A stretch of 40,522 nt of DNA, from contig JALSIV010000289.1 of assembly GCA_026989685.1 (NCBI GenBank), forward strand, positions 1-40,522. The letters are read 5' to 3'. The notes below the pieces were generated by a model, which was not told where the DNA came from, ran no database searches, and saw nothing but the letters and a program-made list of their open reading frames with translations. Each line of letters opens with the position of its first letter. Position 1 is the stretch's first letter. The DNA comes from Pirellulaceae bacterium. GTDB lineage: Bacteria > Planctomycetota > Planctomycetia > Pirellulales > Pirellulaceae. Shown in pieces: positions 1 through 9,051 of the stretch. The position numbers were made by a program, and so were the translations under genes.

Positions 1-1
1 G

Positions 2-1534
2 ATCCTGGAGGACACCGACGGGGATGGAATCCACGATCGCCGCGTCAACCGCGATCGCATCGAGTTGGCAACTTCCGGATATCAAGGGCGGCACGCACCC
101 GATTTTCTGTTCGCCAACTCCCTCTGGTTCCGCGGTGTGTCTCTCGAATACGGCCCCGACGGCGATGTCTATCTCAGTGACTGGAGTGACTACGGCGAGT
201 GCCATGACCACGACGGCGTCCACCGCACCAGCGGCCGTATCTACAAGATCTGCTACGGATCCCCTCGATCGGTCCAGGTCGACCTCGGCACCGCCGATGC
301 TCGGCAGCTCGTCGACTTCCTTTCTCATCCCAACGCCTGGTATGCGCGGCATGCCCGTCGCCGGCTGCAAGAATTGGCAGGCGGCGGACAAAAGAGCTCC
401 ATCCCCGTTGCTCGGCTGACAAGAATGCTGTCACAGGACGCCAAGCCGCAAGCCACGCGTCCGAACCCGGAAAGCGGCACGGCGAATTCTGTTCCAAGCA
501 CGAAGACGATTCGAGATCGCCAGTCTACGTTGGTGCGCTTGCGAGCGATGTGGACTCTGTACAGCATCGGCGAGTTGGACAACCGGACGTTGCTTGACAG
601 TCTGCGCGACCCGAGCCCTCACGTGCGCAAGTGGGCCGTACGATTGATCGTGGACAAGACCAAAGTCGACTCCGAAGAACGCAACGCGTTGATCGCAACC
701 GCACGCCACGAACCGCACATCGCCGTACGGCTGCACCTGGCGTCGGCTTTGAGCCGGATCCCGCCGGCCGATCGCTGGCCGCTGGCACTGTCGCTACTGG
801 CCAACCCCAAAGCAGACTCCGATGACAACCCCTTCGGACTGATGTTGTGGTATGGGATCGAACCGGCCGTGGCTGCCGACCCGATGACGGCGATCGAACA
901 GCTTTCCGGTTTGCCCGCGGGGCGGCTTCGCCGATTCGTTGCGCGGCGGATCGCCGAGAACTGGCCGTCCGACTCCACGATCGAGCTCTCGGAGCGGGAG
1001 CGAGCTGCGTTCGCGTTGCTATCGGCTGCCGCATCTTCATCGGATGCAGGTCTGCAGCAGGACGTGCTCGAGGGAATCACCGCCGCGCTGGCCGGTCGCG
1101 TCCGTCTTCGAGCGGCTGACCAATGGAACGATTGGCACCGTAAGCTGGCCGATTCCCCGGCACCTCGAGTCCGCTTGCTGGCTGGTGAGCTCCATCAGCG
1201 CCTGGCCAGCGCTCCCAGCGCCGAGACGCTCCGGCGCATCGTCCTCGATAAGTCTGTCGCTACGCCGAACCGTCGCCAGGCACTGCGCACGCTCGCGCGG
1301 GCCCACGCTCGCGACGCCGCCGAGTTGCTACCGAAGATCGCGGCGGACAAGCTGCTCGAAGCGGAGGTCATCCTCTCTCTGCGAACCGTGTTCGATCGCG
1401 AGCTGTTCCAACACATCGTCCGGCGTTATCCGTGGATCAAGCACGAGTCTCGACAAGCGTTGATCGAGACGGCCGCAAGTCGCCCCGAGTACGCTCGGAT
1501 CTACCTTCAAGCAATGGCCCTCAGCAACGGATAA
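2..1534 (+). CDS. Propeller/HEAT-repeat protein of the PVC membrane-bound dehydrogenase type (5' truncated)
   Basis: The reading frame is open from base 2, so the gene begins outside the window. The first ~90 residues match the last blades of the beta-propeller in the planctomycete family TIGR02604 (SLEYGPDGDVYLSDWSDYGE, then HRTSGRIYKI). The rest, from about residue 130, is alpha-helical HEAT-like repeats (LRDPSPHVRKWAVRLI is typical). No CxxCH heme motif occurs in the visible part, unlike the paralog that follows 24 bases downstream, so the two are probably one transcript. These proteins are exported and thought to act in periplasmic oxidation, with unknown substrates. The first ~9 residues (ILEDTDGDG) are a motif that normally lies far upstream of the HDRRVNRD segment next to it, so the very edge may be rearranged or misassembled. 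Confidence 0.8.
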   Translation: MLEDTDGDGIHDRRVNRDRIELATSGYQGRHAPDFLFANSLWFRGVSLEYGPDGDVYLSDWSDYGECHDHDGVHRTSGRIYKICYGSPRSVQVDLGTADARQLVDFLSHPNAWYARHARRRLQELAGGGQKSSIPVARLTRMLSQDAKPQATRPNPESGTANSVPSTKTIRDRQSTLVRLRAMWTLYSIGELDNRTLLDSLRDPSPHVRKWAVRLIVDKTKVDSEERNALIATARHEPHIAVRLHLASALSRIPPADRWPLALSLLANPKADSDDNPFGLMLWYGIEPAVAADPMTAIEQLSGLPAGRLRRFVARRIAENWPSDSTIELSERERAAFALLSAAASSSDAGLQQDVLEGITAALAGRVRLRAADQWNDWHRKLADSPAPRVRLLAGELHQRLASAPSAETLRRIVLDKSVATPNRRQALRTLARAHARDAAELLPKIAADKLLEAEVILSLRTVFDRELFQHIVRRYPWIKHESRQALIETAASRPEYARIYLQAMALSNG

Positions 1535-1558
1535 TCGCCCATTCCTCAGAGAAAGCCC

Positions 1559-4500
1559 ATGATCCACCCACCGCATGATCTTGACTGCCGCTTTCACTGC
1601 CACGCGCGGAGCCAGCGCCGACTTCTGGTGGTACTGCTGCTGACGTCCTGGACCGCGTTACCGGGCTCGGCAGTTGGACAGACGACTCCCGAAACGACGC
1701 TGCAGCAGATTCAGGTAAAGCAACCGGAAGCGACCGTCTCGCTGTTCGCGGCGGAGCCGATGGTACAAAACCCGACCAGCATCGCCGTCGATTCACGCGG
1801 GCGCACCTGGGTCGCCGAGGGCCTGAATTACCGGTTGTGGGTCAAGTTCCAACAAGGAAAATTCCAACGGGTACCGGGAGCCGATCGAATCAAGATCCTG
1901 GAAGACACCGATGGCGACGGCCGAGCAGACAAGGTAACGGTCTTCGCTGAAAACATTTTTCCCGTCCCCATGGGACTGGCCATCGAAGAGCGGTGGGAAG
2001 GCGGAACCTATCGAGGATGCCGTGTCTACGTCGGCAACTCGCCGCACTTATTGCTATTGGAAGACCGCGACGGAGACGACCGTGCCGATCACCGGGAACC
2101 ACTTCTGAGCGGCTTTCGCGGCGTCGACAGCGATCATGGCATCCACGGGCTGCAATTGGGAATCGACGGTTGGCTCTATTTCACCGTGGGGGACACCCGT
2201 TACGGTGTCCACCACAACGGCCCCGACCAGCCGACGTTCGACGTGACCGACCGTTCGGGAAGGCGGTTGGTCAGCGCTCGCTACGGAACGGTGTGCCGCG
2301 TGCGCCCCGACGGAACGCAGATGGAAGTGCTGGGGTACCGATTGCGGAACGATTACGAAGTCTGCACCGACAGTTTCGGGCACCGGTTCCTCTCCGATAA
2401 TGACGACGATGGGCAACAAGGATGCCGCGTTTGCTGGGTCCTGCCCGGCGGCAACTTCGGCTACCGCATGCCGGGCGCCCGCCTGCACAACGCGGAGGAA
2501 ATGCCGGGCACCGTCCCCAAGATCGCCGGAACCGGAAATGGGTCTCCCTGCGGGTTGTTGGTCTACGAGGGAACGCTGTTTCGTTTCGGCTGCGATTTGC
2601 CGCTGCTGGAAGTCGATGCGGGAACGCGGCAAATCAATCTGTTTCCCTTGCAGGTTCACGGCGCCGCCTTCCGCACCGACTACCAGACGTGGCTTTCGGG
2701 AAGCGACGACTGGTTTCGTCCGATCGATCTCGACGTCGCACCCGATGGTTCGATCTACCTGTGCGACTGGTACGATGCCGGCGTGGGGGGCAACCGGGTC
2801 AGCGATCAGACGACGGGGAGAGTCTACCGGATCGCCCCGCCGGGCCATGCGGCAGCGGTTCCCCCGTGGAATGCCGCCACCGTCGACGGAGCGCTGACGG
2901 CGCTGCGGTCGCCCAATCGTGCCACTCAATGGGCCGGCCGTTCCCTGTTGTTGCAGCACGGCGAGTCGGCTCGGCCGGCACTGGCTCGCCTGGCGAGCGA
3001 GGGCCGCTTGATCGACCGCGCCCGAGCCCTCTGGGTACTATTCGCCCTGGACGGCGACCATCCGCAAGAGGTTCTCGACTCGCTCGACGATCGATCGCCC
3101 CTGATTCGCGAGTTGGCGGTCAAGATTCTCACGGAGGATGCCATCCGCGATTCGGTAATCTCCTGGCCCGACGGAAAACCGGCTCCGCCGCGCGCCGAGC
3201 GGTGGCTGTCCAAGGTGCTCCCCCTCCGATCCGATCCCAGCCCACTGGTGCGCCGTCAACTGCTGACCGGTTTGCGCGCAGTCGACACGAAGTCGGCGGG
3301 AGATGCGCTGATCCGGCTGGCGCTTGGCTGGGACGGCCAAGACCGGTACTATCTCGAGGCATTGCGGTTGGCACTGGTCGATCGCGAGGCGGACTTCCTG
3401 AGATCGCTGTTTGCTCGACTTCGCGAGAGAATCGTCGCAGCTTCCGCCACAGACGGGGTCCGCATCCGCGATCCACTGGCCATTCCTCCCTACTATCCGG
3501 TCTCGGCCAACAACGCGTTTTTCCGTCCGTCCGACCGCCTGCCACCCGCCTCTCCCACGACCCGACTCGCCGGAGTCGCCTGGGCACTCCAGCGATCGGA
3601 GGCCGTGGAAGCACTGCGCAGCGCTTATCGGAGCGGCTCTCGCACTCAGGACGAGCGCACCGCCATCGAGCGAGCCCTGTCGCGGATCGCGGATCCGCAC
3701 GCGGCGTTGGTCGTCCTGGAAGCACTCGAGCGGTCGACGGACCCGGCTGAGCGAGTGCGGCTGTTCCAGTTGCTGACCCGCCACGTCGACGGCGTGTGGA
3801 AGGAAATCCGCCGGCATCCCCGGCTGCGCGACTTGGTTCGCGAGTCGCTCCAAGACAGCGACCTGCATGTGGCCGCCGTCGAGCTGATCGCTGCGGCTCG
3901 CCTGTCCGATTTCCAGCCACGACTGCGGCAATGGGCGAGCGACACGGATGTGGCACCTTCACTGCGAGCGGCTTCTCTCAAGGCGCTGGCCATGTTCGAC
4001 CCGGCGACGGCCACTCGGCTGGCGAAAGGCGTCATCGAGGAGGCGATTCGGGGCGACTCCGACCCGGTTGTGGTTCCCGTCGCGTTGGAACTGGTGGGCC
4101 GGCGAGGCAAGGAGGGGGAATCGACGCTGGTACGAATGCTGATCGACGAGTCGCTGTCCGGCGAACTGCGCCGCCGAGCTGCTCTGATTCTGTCCTACTC
4201 GCCGCACGGAGCCCGGCGGCTGCTCGAGCTGGTCCAGCAGAAGAAACTCGATGATCAGTGGTCGCGCACGCTGCTGGCTCTGATGGCCAACCATCCCGAT
4301 GTCAAGCTGCGAAAACAGGCTCGCCAGCAGCTTCGGCAGCTCGGCGGCATCCAGCACCGCCTGGTCGACTTCGACGCCGTGCTGGCCCGACCTGGTAGCG
4401 CCGCGGCCGGACGAAGAGTCTTTTTCGCCTCGAGTGCCGGCGGAACGGCGTGCGGAAGTTGCCACCGAGTCCAGGGGATCGGCGACGTCGTCGGCCCCGA

Positions 4501-5311
4501 CCTGTCGACCATCGGAACCAAGTACGGCAAACGGGAACTGCTGTTCCACATCACGCAGCCCAGTGCCGTTATCAATCACAACTACACCGGCGAAGTGCTC
4601 CAACTGGAAGATGGGCGCGTCGTCAGCGGTATCGTGGTGGTCGGCGGAGACGGAAACGTCGTACTCAAGACCACTCAAGCCGAGCGGTTGAAGCTGGCCG
4701 AAGACGAAATCGTGGCTCGTAAGACACTCGACGAATCGGTCATGCCCAACAACCTTTGCGATACGCTCAGCGACCAGCAATTGGCCGATCTCCTGGCGTT
4801 TCTCGCCCAGCTCCGAACCCCCGTCATCGAAGTCCGCCTGGCCCGGGTACTCGGCCCGGTCTCTCCGCACGTCACCCTCGCCGCGCCGCCGCCATTCGAC
4901 TTTTTGCGTCCCGTGTCGGACCCGGCCGGTGCCAAACGCCACTGGCACACGGTACAAGGCGACCGCGACGGGCGCCTGCGACTGCCGCCGCCCGAGCCGA
5001 CCGCTGCGCAACAATATGCCTGGCTGGCCGTGGAACTCGAAAGCGATGTGGAACAGGAAGTCCGACTGACGCTTTCCGCTGCAGGGGCCGTCGAGGGTTT
5101 TCTCAACCGGAGCCACATTCCCATCCGCCACCACGGTTGGCTGCCTCCCAAGACGGCGTCTCGTTCGTGGGAAGATGCTCGCCAAGGGACCTTTGTAGCT
5201 CCGCGAGGCCGTTCCATCCTGTGGCTGCGCATGACGCTGCAACCAGAGCCGCGTCAACTCTCGCTGACACTGGTTCCCACTCGCCCCCATCAGTTGAAGG
5301 TGCGGGAATAG
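1559..5311 (+). CDS. PVC-type c-heme protein: propeller, HEAT repeats, CxxCH domain
   Basis: This 1250-residue protein starts with a probable signal peptide (hydrophobic VVLLLTSWTALPGS, cut near residue 40). An N-terminal beta-propeller of the TIGR02604 type follows, with KILEDTDGDG near residue 115 and GPDG-like blade motifs to about residue 430. HEAT-like helical repeats run to about 940. A class I c-type heme domain of the TIGR02603 type has CGSCH at residues 965-969, and a C-terminal beta-rich tail follows. The family is abundant in planctomycetes and is presumed to feed electrons from an unknown, often sugar-derived, substrate into a periplasmic chain. The start ATG has a weak purine-rich site (AGAGAAAG). 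It lies 24 bases after its heme-less paralog, suggesting tandem duplication and co-transcription. Substrate cannot be read from the sequence. Confidence 0.9.
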   Translation: MIHPPHDLDCRFHCHARSQRRLLVVLLLTSWTALPGSAVGQTTPETTLQQIQVKQPEATVSLFAAEPMVQNPTSIAVDSRGRTWVAEGLNYRLWVKFQQGKFQRVPGADRIKILEDTDGDGRADKVTVFAENIFPVPMGLAIEERWEGGTYRGCRVYVGNSPHLLLLEDRDGDDRADHREPLLSGFRGVDSDHGIHGLQLGIDGWLYFTVGDTRYGVHHNGPDQPTFDVTDRSGRRLVSARYGTVCRVRPDGTQMEVLGYRLRNDYEVCTDSFGHRFLSDNDDDGQQGCRVCWVLPGGNFGYRMPGARLHNAEEMPGTVPKIAGTGNGSPCGLLVYEGTLFRFGCDLPLLEVDAGTRQINLFPLQVHGAAFRTDYQTWLSGSDDWFRPIDLDVAPDGSIYLCDWYDAGVGGNRVSDQTTGRVYRIAPPGHAAAVPPWNAATVDGALTALRSPNRATQWAGRSLLLQHGESARPALARLASEGRLIDRARALWVLFALDGDHPQEVLDSLDDRSPLIRELAVKILTEDAIRDSVISWPDGKPAPPRAERWLSKVLPLRSDPSPLVRRQLLTGLRAVDTKSAGDALIRLALGWDGQDRYYLEALRLALVDREADFLRSLFARLRERIVAASATDGVRIRDPLAIPPYYPVSANNAFFRPSDRLPPASPTTRLAGVAWALQRSEAVEALRSAYRSGSRTQDERTAIERALSRIADPHAALVVLEALERSTDPAERVRLFQLLTRHVDGVWKEIRRHPRLRDLVRESLQDSDLHVAAVELIAAARLSDFQPRLRQWASDTDVAPSLRAASLKALAMFDPATATRLAKGVIEEAIRGDSDPVVVPVALELVGRRGKEGESTLVRMLIDESLSGELRRRAALILSYSPHGARRLLELVQQKKLDDQWSRTLLALMANHPDVKLRKQARQQLRQLGGIQHRLVDFDAVLARPGSAAAGRRVFFASSAGGTACGSCHRVQGIGDVVGPDLSTIGTKYGKRELLFHITQPSAVINHNYTGEVLQLEDGRVVSGIVVVGGDGNVVLKTTQAERLKLAEDEIVARKTLDESVMPNNLCDTLSDQQLADLLAFLAQLRTPVIEVRLARVLGPVSPHVTLAAPPPFDFLRPVSDPAGAKRHWHTVQGDRDGRLRLPPPEPTAAQQYAWLAVELESDVEQEVRLTLSAAGAVEGFLNRSHIPIRHHGWLPPKTASRSWEDARQGTFVAPRGRSILWLRMTLQPEPRQLSLTLVPTRPHQLKVRE

Positions 5312-5397
5312 CGTTGCCGGTCGAATGACGCGCGCATAAGAGAAAAGGGATCTTACGGAGGCACTGCGACACGGAGGAGAAGGGATCGAATCTCTTA

Positions 5398-5475
5398 GAG
5401 CCTGTAACGAAACCCGCCGCGCCGCTTTCCGGCCTCGGGCGTGTTGCTTGCGGCATGGAGTTTTGTGACAGCCTC
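5398..5475. repeat. 78-bp MITE-like repeat, copy A
   Basis: This element has imperfect terminal inverted repeats: GAGCCTGTAACGAAACCC at the left and, read from the other strand, GAGGCTGTCACAAAACTCC at the right. TTA flanks it on both sides, which would fit a 3-bp target duplication. Copies B (7415-7492) and C (19664-19741) are exactly the same length and roughly 85-90% identical by eye. It lies between the converging ends of the heme protein and the sulfatase genes and could fold into a long hairpin. Confidence 0.75.
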
Positions 5476-5478
5476 TTA

Positions 5479-5571
5479 GTTCGCAACATCTGTGCGCCGT
5501 GCGCAGATCGTGCACGGGCGTTCGGCTGTCACGTCCACCCCGACCGCCTCCAGCCTGCCGCCTCCAGCCTG
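5479..5571. repeat. GC-rich module next to the 78-bp element, copy A
   Basis: Starting TTCGCAACATCTGTGCGCCG, this ~93-bp stretch also follows copy B (7496 onward) and occurs without the 78-bp core at 22485-22600. Shared landmarks are GCGCCGT, a TGTCACC/TGTCACG block and a CCGCCTCCAGCCT motif. Here CGCCTCCAGCCTGC is repeated back to back. The module ends exactly at the stop codon of the sulfatase gene. Confidence 0.6.
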
Positions 5572-7368
5572 CTATTCGATGCGTTCCATCAATACCCAAC
5601 GGACATCGATGGCCGATGGTCCCGGAATCTGCACAGCGCGCAGGGTCAACGTGGCCCTGCCTTGAGAGAGTTCCATCTCGGGCATTTCCAGGGGCCGGAA
5701 GTCCTTGACCAGCGATTCGCCTCCCCGCGCTGCGCGGTCGGCTTCCGCGCCGACGAGCGGGGGCTCATGAGCTTTCCGCACCGTCACTTGTGCCGCCACG
5801 TCGCCGACCGACAGTTCGATCCGGCAACCGACATTTTCCGGTGCGCAGGTGTAATACAGTACCGGCCGATAGCGGCCTGCCTTCATGACTTCCACATCCC
5901 AGGTGATGCGGTCGTCGGTCGATCGCCAGTTGGTGAAGTACGAGCAGTTGGGAGCTCGAGCACTGCGGCGAACATTGCCGTGAGGCCGGCCGTCGCGAGC
6001 CGGCAACCACGTCAGCCGGTGCCCTGCCCCGATGGGAAATGGACGGGAGTCCTCCGGCATCATCTCCGAGAGTACCTCCTGTTTCCACCGCGCGACTTCC
6101 CGCCGCAATGCTTGAGCGATCTTCGGGAATCGGCTCGCCACGTCGGTGGTCTGGCCGGGATCTTCGACCATGTCGAACAGGGCGCCTCGCGGATCAAGTC
6201 GATACCGCTGAGTCCTCACGCTGACGCGCCCGCGCCAGTGCGAGAAGATCCGCCGTCGCTGCAGCGAATCCGGAACCGGTTTGTCTTCGAGCAGTGCCGT
6301 CAGATCACATCCGTCGAGCGGTTTGCGAGTATTGCACGGAATTCCGGCGAGCGACGTCAGGGTAGGCAACAGGTCGATCGCCGCGGCAATCCGATCCGTC
6401 TTTCGGCCGGCCGGTAAGCTTCCGGGCCAGCGGATGAAACAGGGCACCCGCACTCCACCTTCGTCGACCGAGCCTTTCCGTCCTTTCATTCCCCCGTTGT
6501 AACGCCAACTGTTGGGCCCGTTGTCGGAGAAAAACACGACGATCGTATGGTCGGCAATCTCCAGCCGGTCGAGGCACTGCAAGATGCGACCGACGTTCCA
6601 GTCGATGTTCTCGTTCATCGCCAACACGCACCGCGTCTTCTCGAGGCTCTCCTTGTTCGGATCGCGGTGCCGCAGTTTGATCTCGGCATCTTTGAACTTG
6701 TCGTAGAACCGATCGGGCACTTGAAAGGGTGAATGGGGAGTATTCATCGGCAAGTAGCAGAAAAACGGCTGTCCGCGATGTTGCTCGATGAAGGCGATCG
6801 CGTGGCTGGTCAGATCGTCGATGATGAATCCCTTGCCTCGTGTGAGCTGGTTGTTGTGCTCCAGAATGGGATCGAAATAGTGCCCCCAGTGTCCCGATGT
6901 AAAGCCGTAATACTCGGTGAAGCCTCGAGCGTTGGGATGGTAGGGGAACTGCGTGCCGTTGTGCCATTTTCCGAACGCGCCGGTGGCGTAACCGGCTTGG
7001 TGAAACAGGTCCGCGATCGTTTGTTCATCGAGGTCGAGTCGTTCGCCGCCCGAGGTCACGTTGCGCACGCCACCTCGCGGGTGATAGCGGCCGGTCAGGA
7101 ACTCGGCGCGAGTCGGCGAGCAGACCGGGCATACGTAGAATCGATCGAGCGTGACTCCTTGGCGGGCGATCGAATCGATGTTGGGGGTGTGCAGATTCGT
7201 GTTCCCGGTGCAACTCAAGTCCCCCCAGCCCATGTCGTCGGTCAAGATGACGACGACATTGGGAGGCCGCCGCAATTCGGCCTTCCGCGTCTCCGCAGCC
7301 GGCGCGTGCGGCCCGATGGCAGCCAACCCAAGGAAAAGGAGCATGATCCGATGTGTGCGAGTCGACAT
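5572..7368 (-). CDS. Secreted arylsulfatase (formylglycine type)
   Basis: The 598-residue product hydrolyses sulfate esters, probably on a polysaccharide outside the cytoplasm; the substrate is not known. A signal peptide ([16 protein letters not shown]) is followed by the sulfatase core. That core has the metal-binding LTDDMGWGD near residue 42 and the modification motif CSPTR at residues 83-87, whose cysteine is turned into formylglycine. PYHPNARGF and [10 protein letters not shown] also fit the family. The last ~120 residues are an extra beta-rich domain. The ATG at 7368 is preferred over the GTG two codons upstream because AGGA sits 9 bases before it. No formylglycine-generating enzyme is in the window. 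Its stop abuts a repeat module, and another repeat copy lies upstream of its start. Confidence 0.93.
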   Translation of the reverse strand: MSTRTHRIMLLFLGLAAIGPHAPAAETRKAELRRPPNVVVILTDDMGWGDLSCTGNTNLHTPNIDSIARQGVTLDRFYVCPVCSPTRAEFLTGRYHPRGGVRNVTSGGERLDLDEQTIADLFHQAGYATGAFGKWHNGTQFPYHPNARGFTEYYGFTSGHWGHYFDPILEHNNQLTRGKGFIIDDLTSHAIAFIEQHRGQPFFCYLPMNTPHSPFQVPDRFYDKFKDAEIKLRHRDPNKESLEKTRCVLAMNENIDWNVGRILQCLDRLEIADHTIVVFFSDNGPNSWRYNGGMKGRKGSVDEGGVRVPCFIRWPGSLPAGRKTDRIAAAIDLLPTLTSLAGIPCNTRKPLDGCDLTALLEDKPVPDSLQRRRIFSHWRGRVSVRTQRYRLDPRGALFDMVEDPGQTTDVASRFPKIAQALRREVARWKQEVLSEMMPEDSRPFPIGAGHRLTWLPARDGRPHGNVRRSARAPNCSYFTNWRSTDDRITWDVEVMKAGRYRPVLYYTCAPENVGCRIELSVGDVAAQVTVRKAHEPPLVGAEADRAARGGESLVKDFRPLEMPEMELSQGRATLTLRAVQIPGPSAIDVRWVLMERIE

Positions 7369-7414
7369 GGCCACGGTTCCTGTTGGATGAACTGGAGGAC
7401 GGATTAGATTCTTC

Positions 7415-7492
7415 GAATCTGTAACAAAATCCGCCGCGCCGCTTTCCCGCCTCGGGCGTGTTGCTTGCAGCTCGGAGTTTTGTGACAGCCTC
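7415..7492. repeat. 78-bp MITE-like repeat, copy B
   Basis: Left end GAATCTGTAACAAAATCC and right end GGAGTTTTGTGACAGCCTC form the same imperfect inverted repeat as copy A, with the same 78-bp length and the same TTA after the right end. The base before the left end differs from copy A, so no target duplication is visible. It lies between the start of the sulfatase gene and the end of the HtrA-type gene, in the region that should carry the sulfatase promoter. Confidence 0.75.
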
Positions 7493-7495
7493 TTA

Positions 7496-7603
7496 CTTTA
7501 TCACATCTACGCGCCGTCCACGCATCGTGCACTGGTTTTCGGTTGTCACCACCACCCCTACGGCCTCCGGTCTCCCGCCTCCAGCCTTGCGGGCGCAGCC
7601 CGC
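7496..7603. repeat. GC-rich module next to the 78-bp element, copy B
   Basis: This is a diverged copy of the module at 5479-5571, again directly right of the 78-bp core. It ends in a small perfect hairpin GCGGGC-GCA-GCCCGC (7589-7603), 17 bases beyond the stop codon of the HtrA-type gene, where it could serve as a terminator for that gene. The copy at 22471-22600 keeps the left arm of this hairpin (GCGGGCGCAGC) but not the right. Confidence 0.6.
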
Positions 7604-7620
7604 GTGAGGGAAACCTCGGA

Positions 7621-8775
7621 CTATTCGACTGCCTCGAGCTTGGCGGTGAGGGTCACGAACCGTCGACCGCGACGCACAGTCAGTTTGACGGTATCGCCGA
7701 TCTTGTGAGCTTCAAACGCATCGAGCAGATCATTGAGCGACTTGACAGGCTGATCGTCGACCGCCGTCACAATATCTCCCACGATGATCCGCCCGAATTC
7801 GTCGCGCATGGTGGGGCGCAATCCGGCTTTGGCAGCGCTGCTGCCGGGAGCCACGTTGATCACGAGCACACCTTCCACGTTGATCCTCCAGCGGCGCAGC
7901 AAACCGTCGGGAGCCCAGTCCACATTGAGTCCGGGCCGGATCAGGTGACCGTGATCGATGAGCTGCGGTACCACTCGGCGGACGGTGTCGACGGGAATGG
8001 CGAAACCGATCCCGGCATAGGCTCCCGAGGGACTGAAGATCGCCGTATTGACGCCGATCAGCCGACCGGCGCTGTCAAGCAGCGGGCCTCCCGAATTGCC
8101 CGGATTGATCGCGGCATCGGTCTGGATCACGTTGCGGATCCTCCTCCCCGAGTCCGATCGGATGACTCGACCGACCGCACTGACGATGCCGGTGGTCAGC
8201 GTGTAGTCGAGACCGAACGGATTGCCGATGGCAAACGTTTTCTGACCGACCCGCAGGTCGGCCGATGTTCCGAGAGGAAGTGGCACCAGTGCGGACAGCT
8301 TGGCGGCCGGCGCCTTGAGTCGCAGCACGGCGAGGTCCTTGTCAGGGGCCGCTCCGATCAGATCGGCCTCGAACACGGAGTGATCGGAGAGCCCCACCAC
8401 AAAACGGCTGCCTTCCTTGACCACGTGGAAATTGGTGACGACGTGCCCCTGACTATCCCAAATGAAGCCGCTGCCCGTGCCGGTCTCCACCTCCCGCAGA
8501 TCGAGAAAGAAGTCCCGCTGCAGAGCATGCGTCGTGATGTGGACAACGGCGGGAGAAGCATGTTCGAACAACTCGATCGTCGCTCGTTCGTCCTCGGCCA
8601 GGTCGCCTCGGGGAACCACGGGAGGCGGAGGCGCCGCTGGCGGACGAACGACTCTGAGCCGATTGACCAGCACGACCGCTGCCACCAGCAGACCCAGCAG
8701 CAGGATATATCCCGGCCACGATCTTCGCGTTGGTTGGCGAGGCGACGGTGGTGAAACGTAGACAGGAGAACTCAT
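7621..8775 (-). CDS. htrA: HtrA/DegP-type serine protease, membrane anchored
   Basis: This 384-residue protease degrades or senses misfolded envelope proteins. A short cytoplasmic N-terminus is followed by one membrane segment (YILLLGLLVAAVVLV, residues 23-37) and a proline-rich linker. The trypsin-like domain has a complete triad: His117 in TNFHVV, Asp147 in PDKDLAVL and Ser228 in GNSGGP. One PDZ domain ends the protein. The ORF track extends 54 codons upstream, but that part has no protein-like features. I chose the ATG at 8775, which has only a weak site (AGAAAG); the ATG at 8811 is an alternative. With a single PDZ domain it resembles DegS or small HtrA forms more than DegP. Confidence 0.92.
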   Translation of the reverse strand: MSSPVYVSPPSPRQPTRRSWPGYILLLGLLVAAVVLVNRLRVVRPPAAPPPPVVPRGDLAEDERATIELFEHASPAVVHITTHALQRDFFLDLREVETGTGSGFIWDSQGHVVTNFHVVKEGSRFVVGLSDHSVFEADLIGAAPDKDLAVLRLKAPAAKLSALVPLPLGTSADLRVGQKTFAIGNPFGLDYTLTTGIVSAVGRVIRSDSGRRIRNVIQTDAAINPGNSGGPLLDSAGRLIGVNTAIFSPSGAYAGIGFAIPVDTVRRVVPQLIDHGHLIRPGLNVDWAPDGLLRRWRINVEGVLVINVAPGSSAAKAGLRPTMRDEFGRIIVGDIVTAVDDQPVKSLNDLLDAFEAHKIGDTVKLTVRRGRRFVTLTAKLEAVE

Positions 8776-9051
8776 GCTTTCTGTGACAATCCCGCAAGTC
8801 CCGATGATCCGCATGGTCGCCCCGACCGACGTGAGGCCACCAACTGCGCTCGCCATTGTAGTGACCAACACCCTGGTGCGGGATGCGGGGGCAGGCTCTC
8901 CCCAAAATCCGCCGTCGTGGTTTGACACACCGCACATCGCAACGCAAGGTTGAGCATCACGGGGCTAATCCAGCGAAGTTGGCCGCGGGAATGGGGCAGT
9001 CGAAACGGTGTGCGGCAGCGTAGCTGCCATTGTGGATGAGGTGCATACGAT

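Noticed and set aside
7543-8754. Plus-strand ORF of 403 residues
   Set aside because: It runs antisense to the HtrA-type protease with its intact catalytic triad and starts inside a repeat module.
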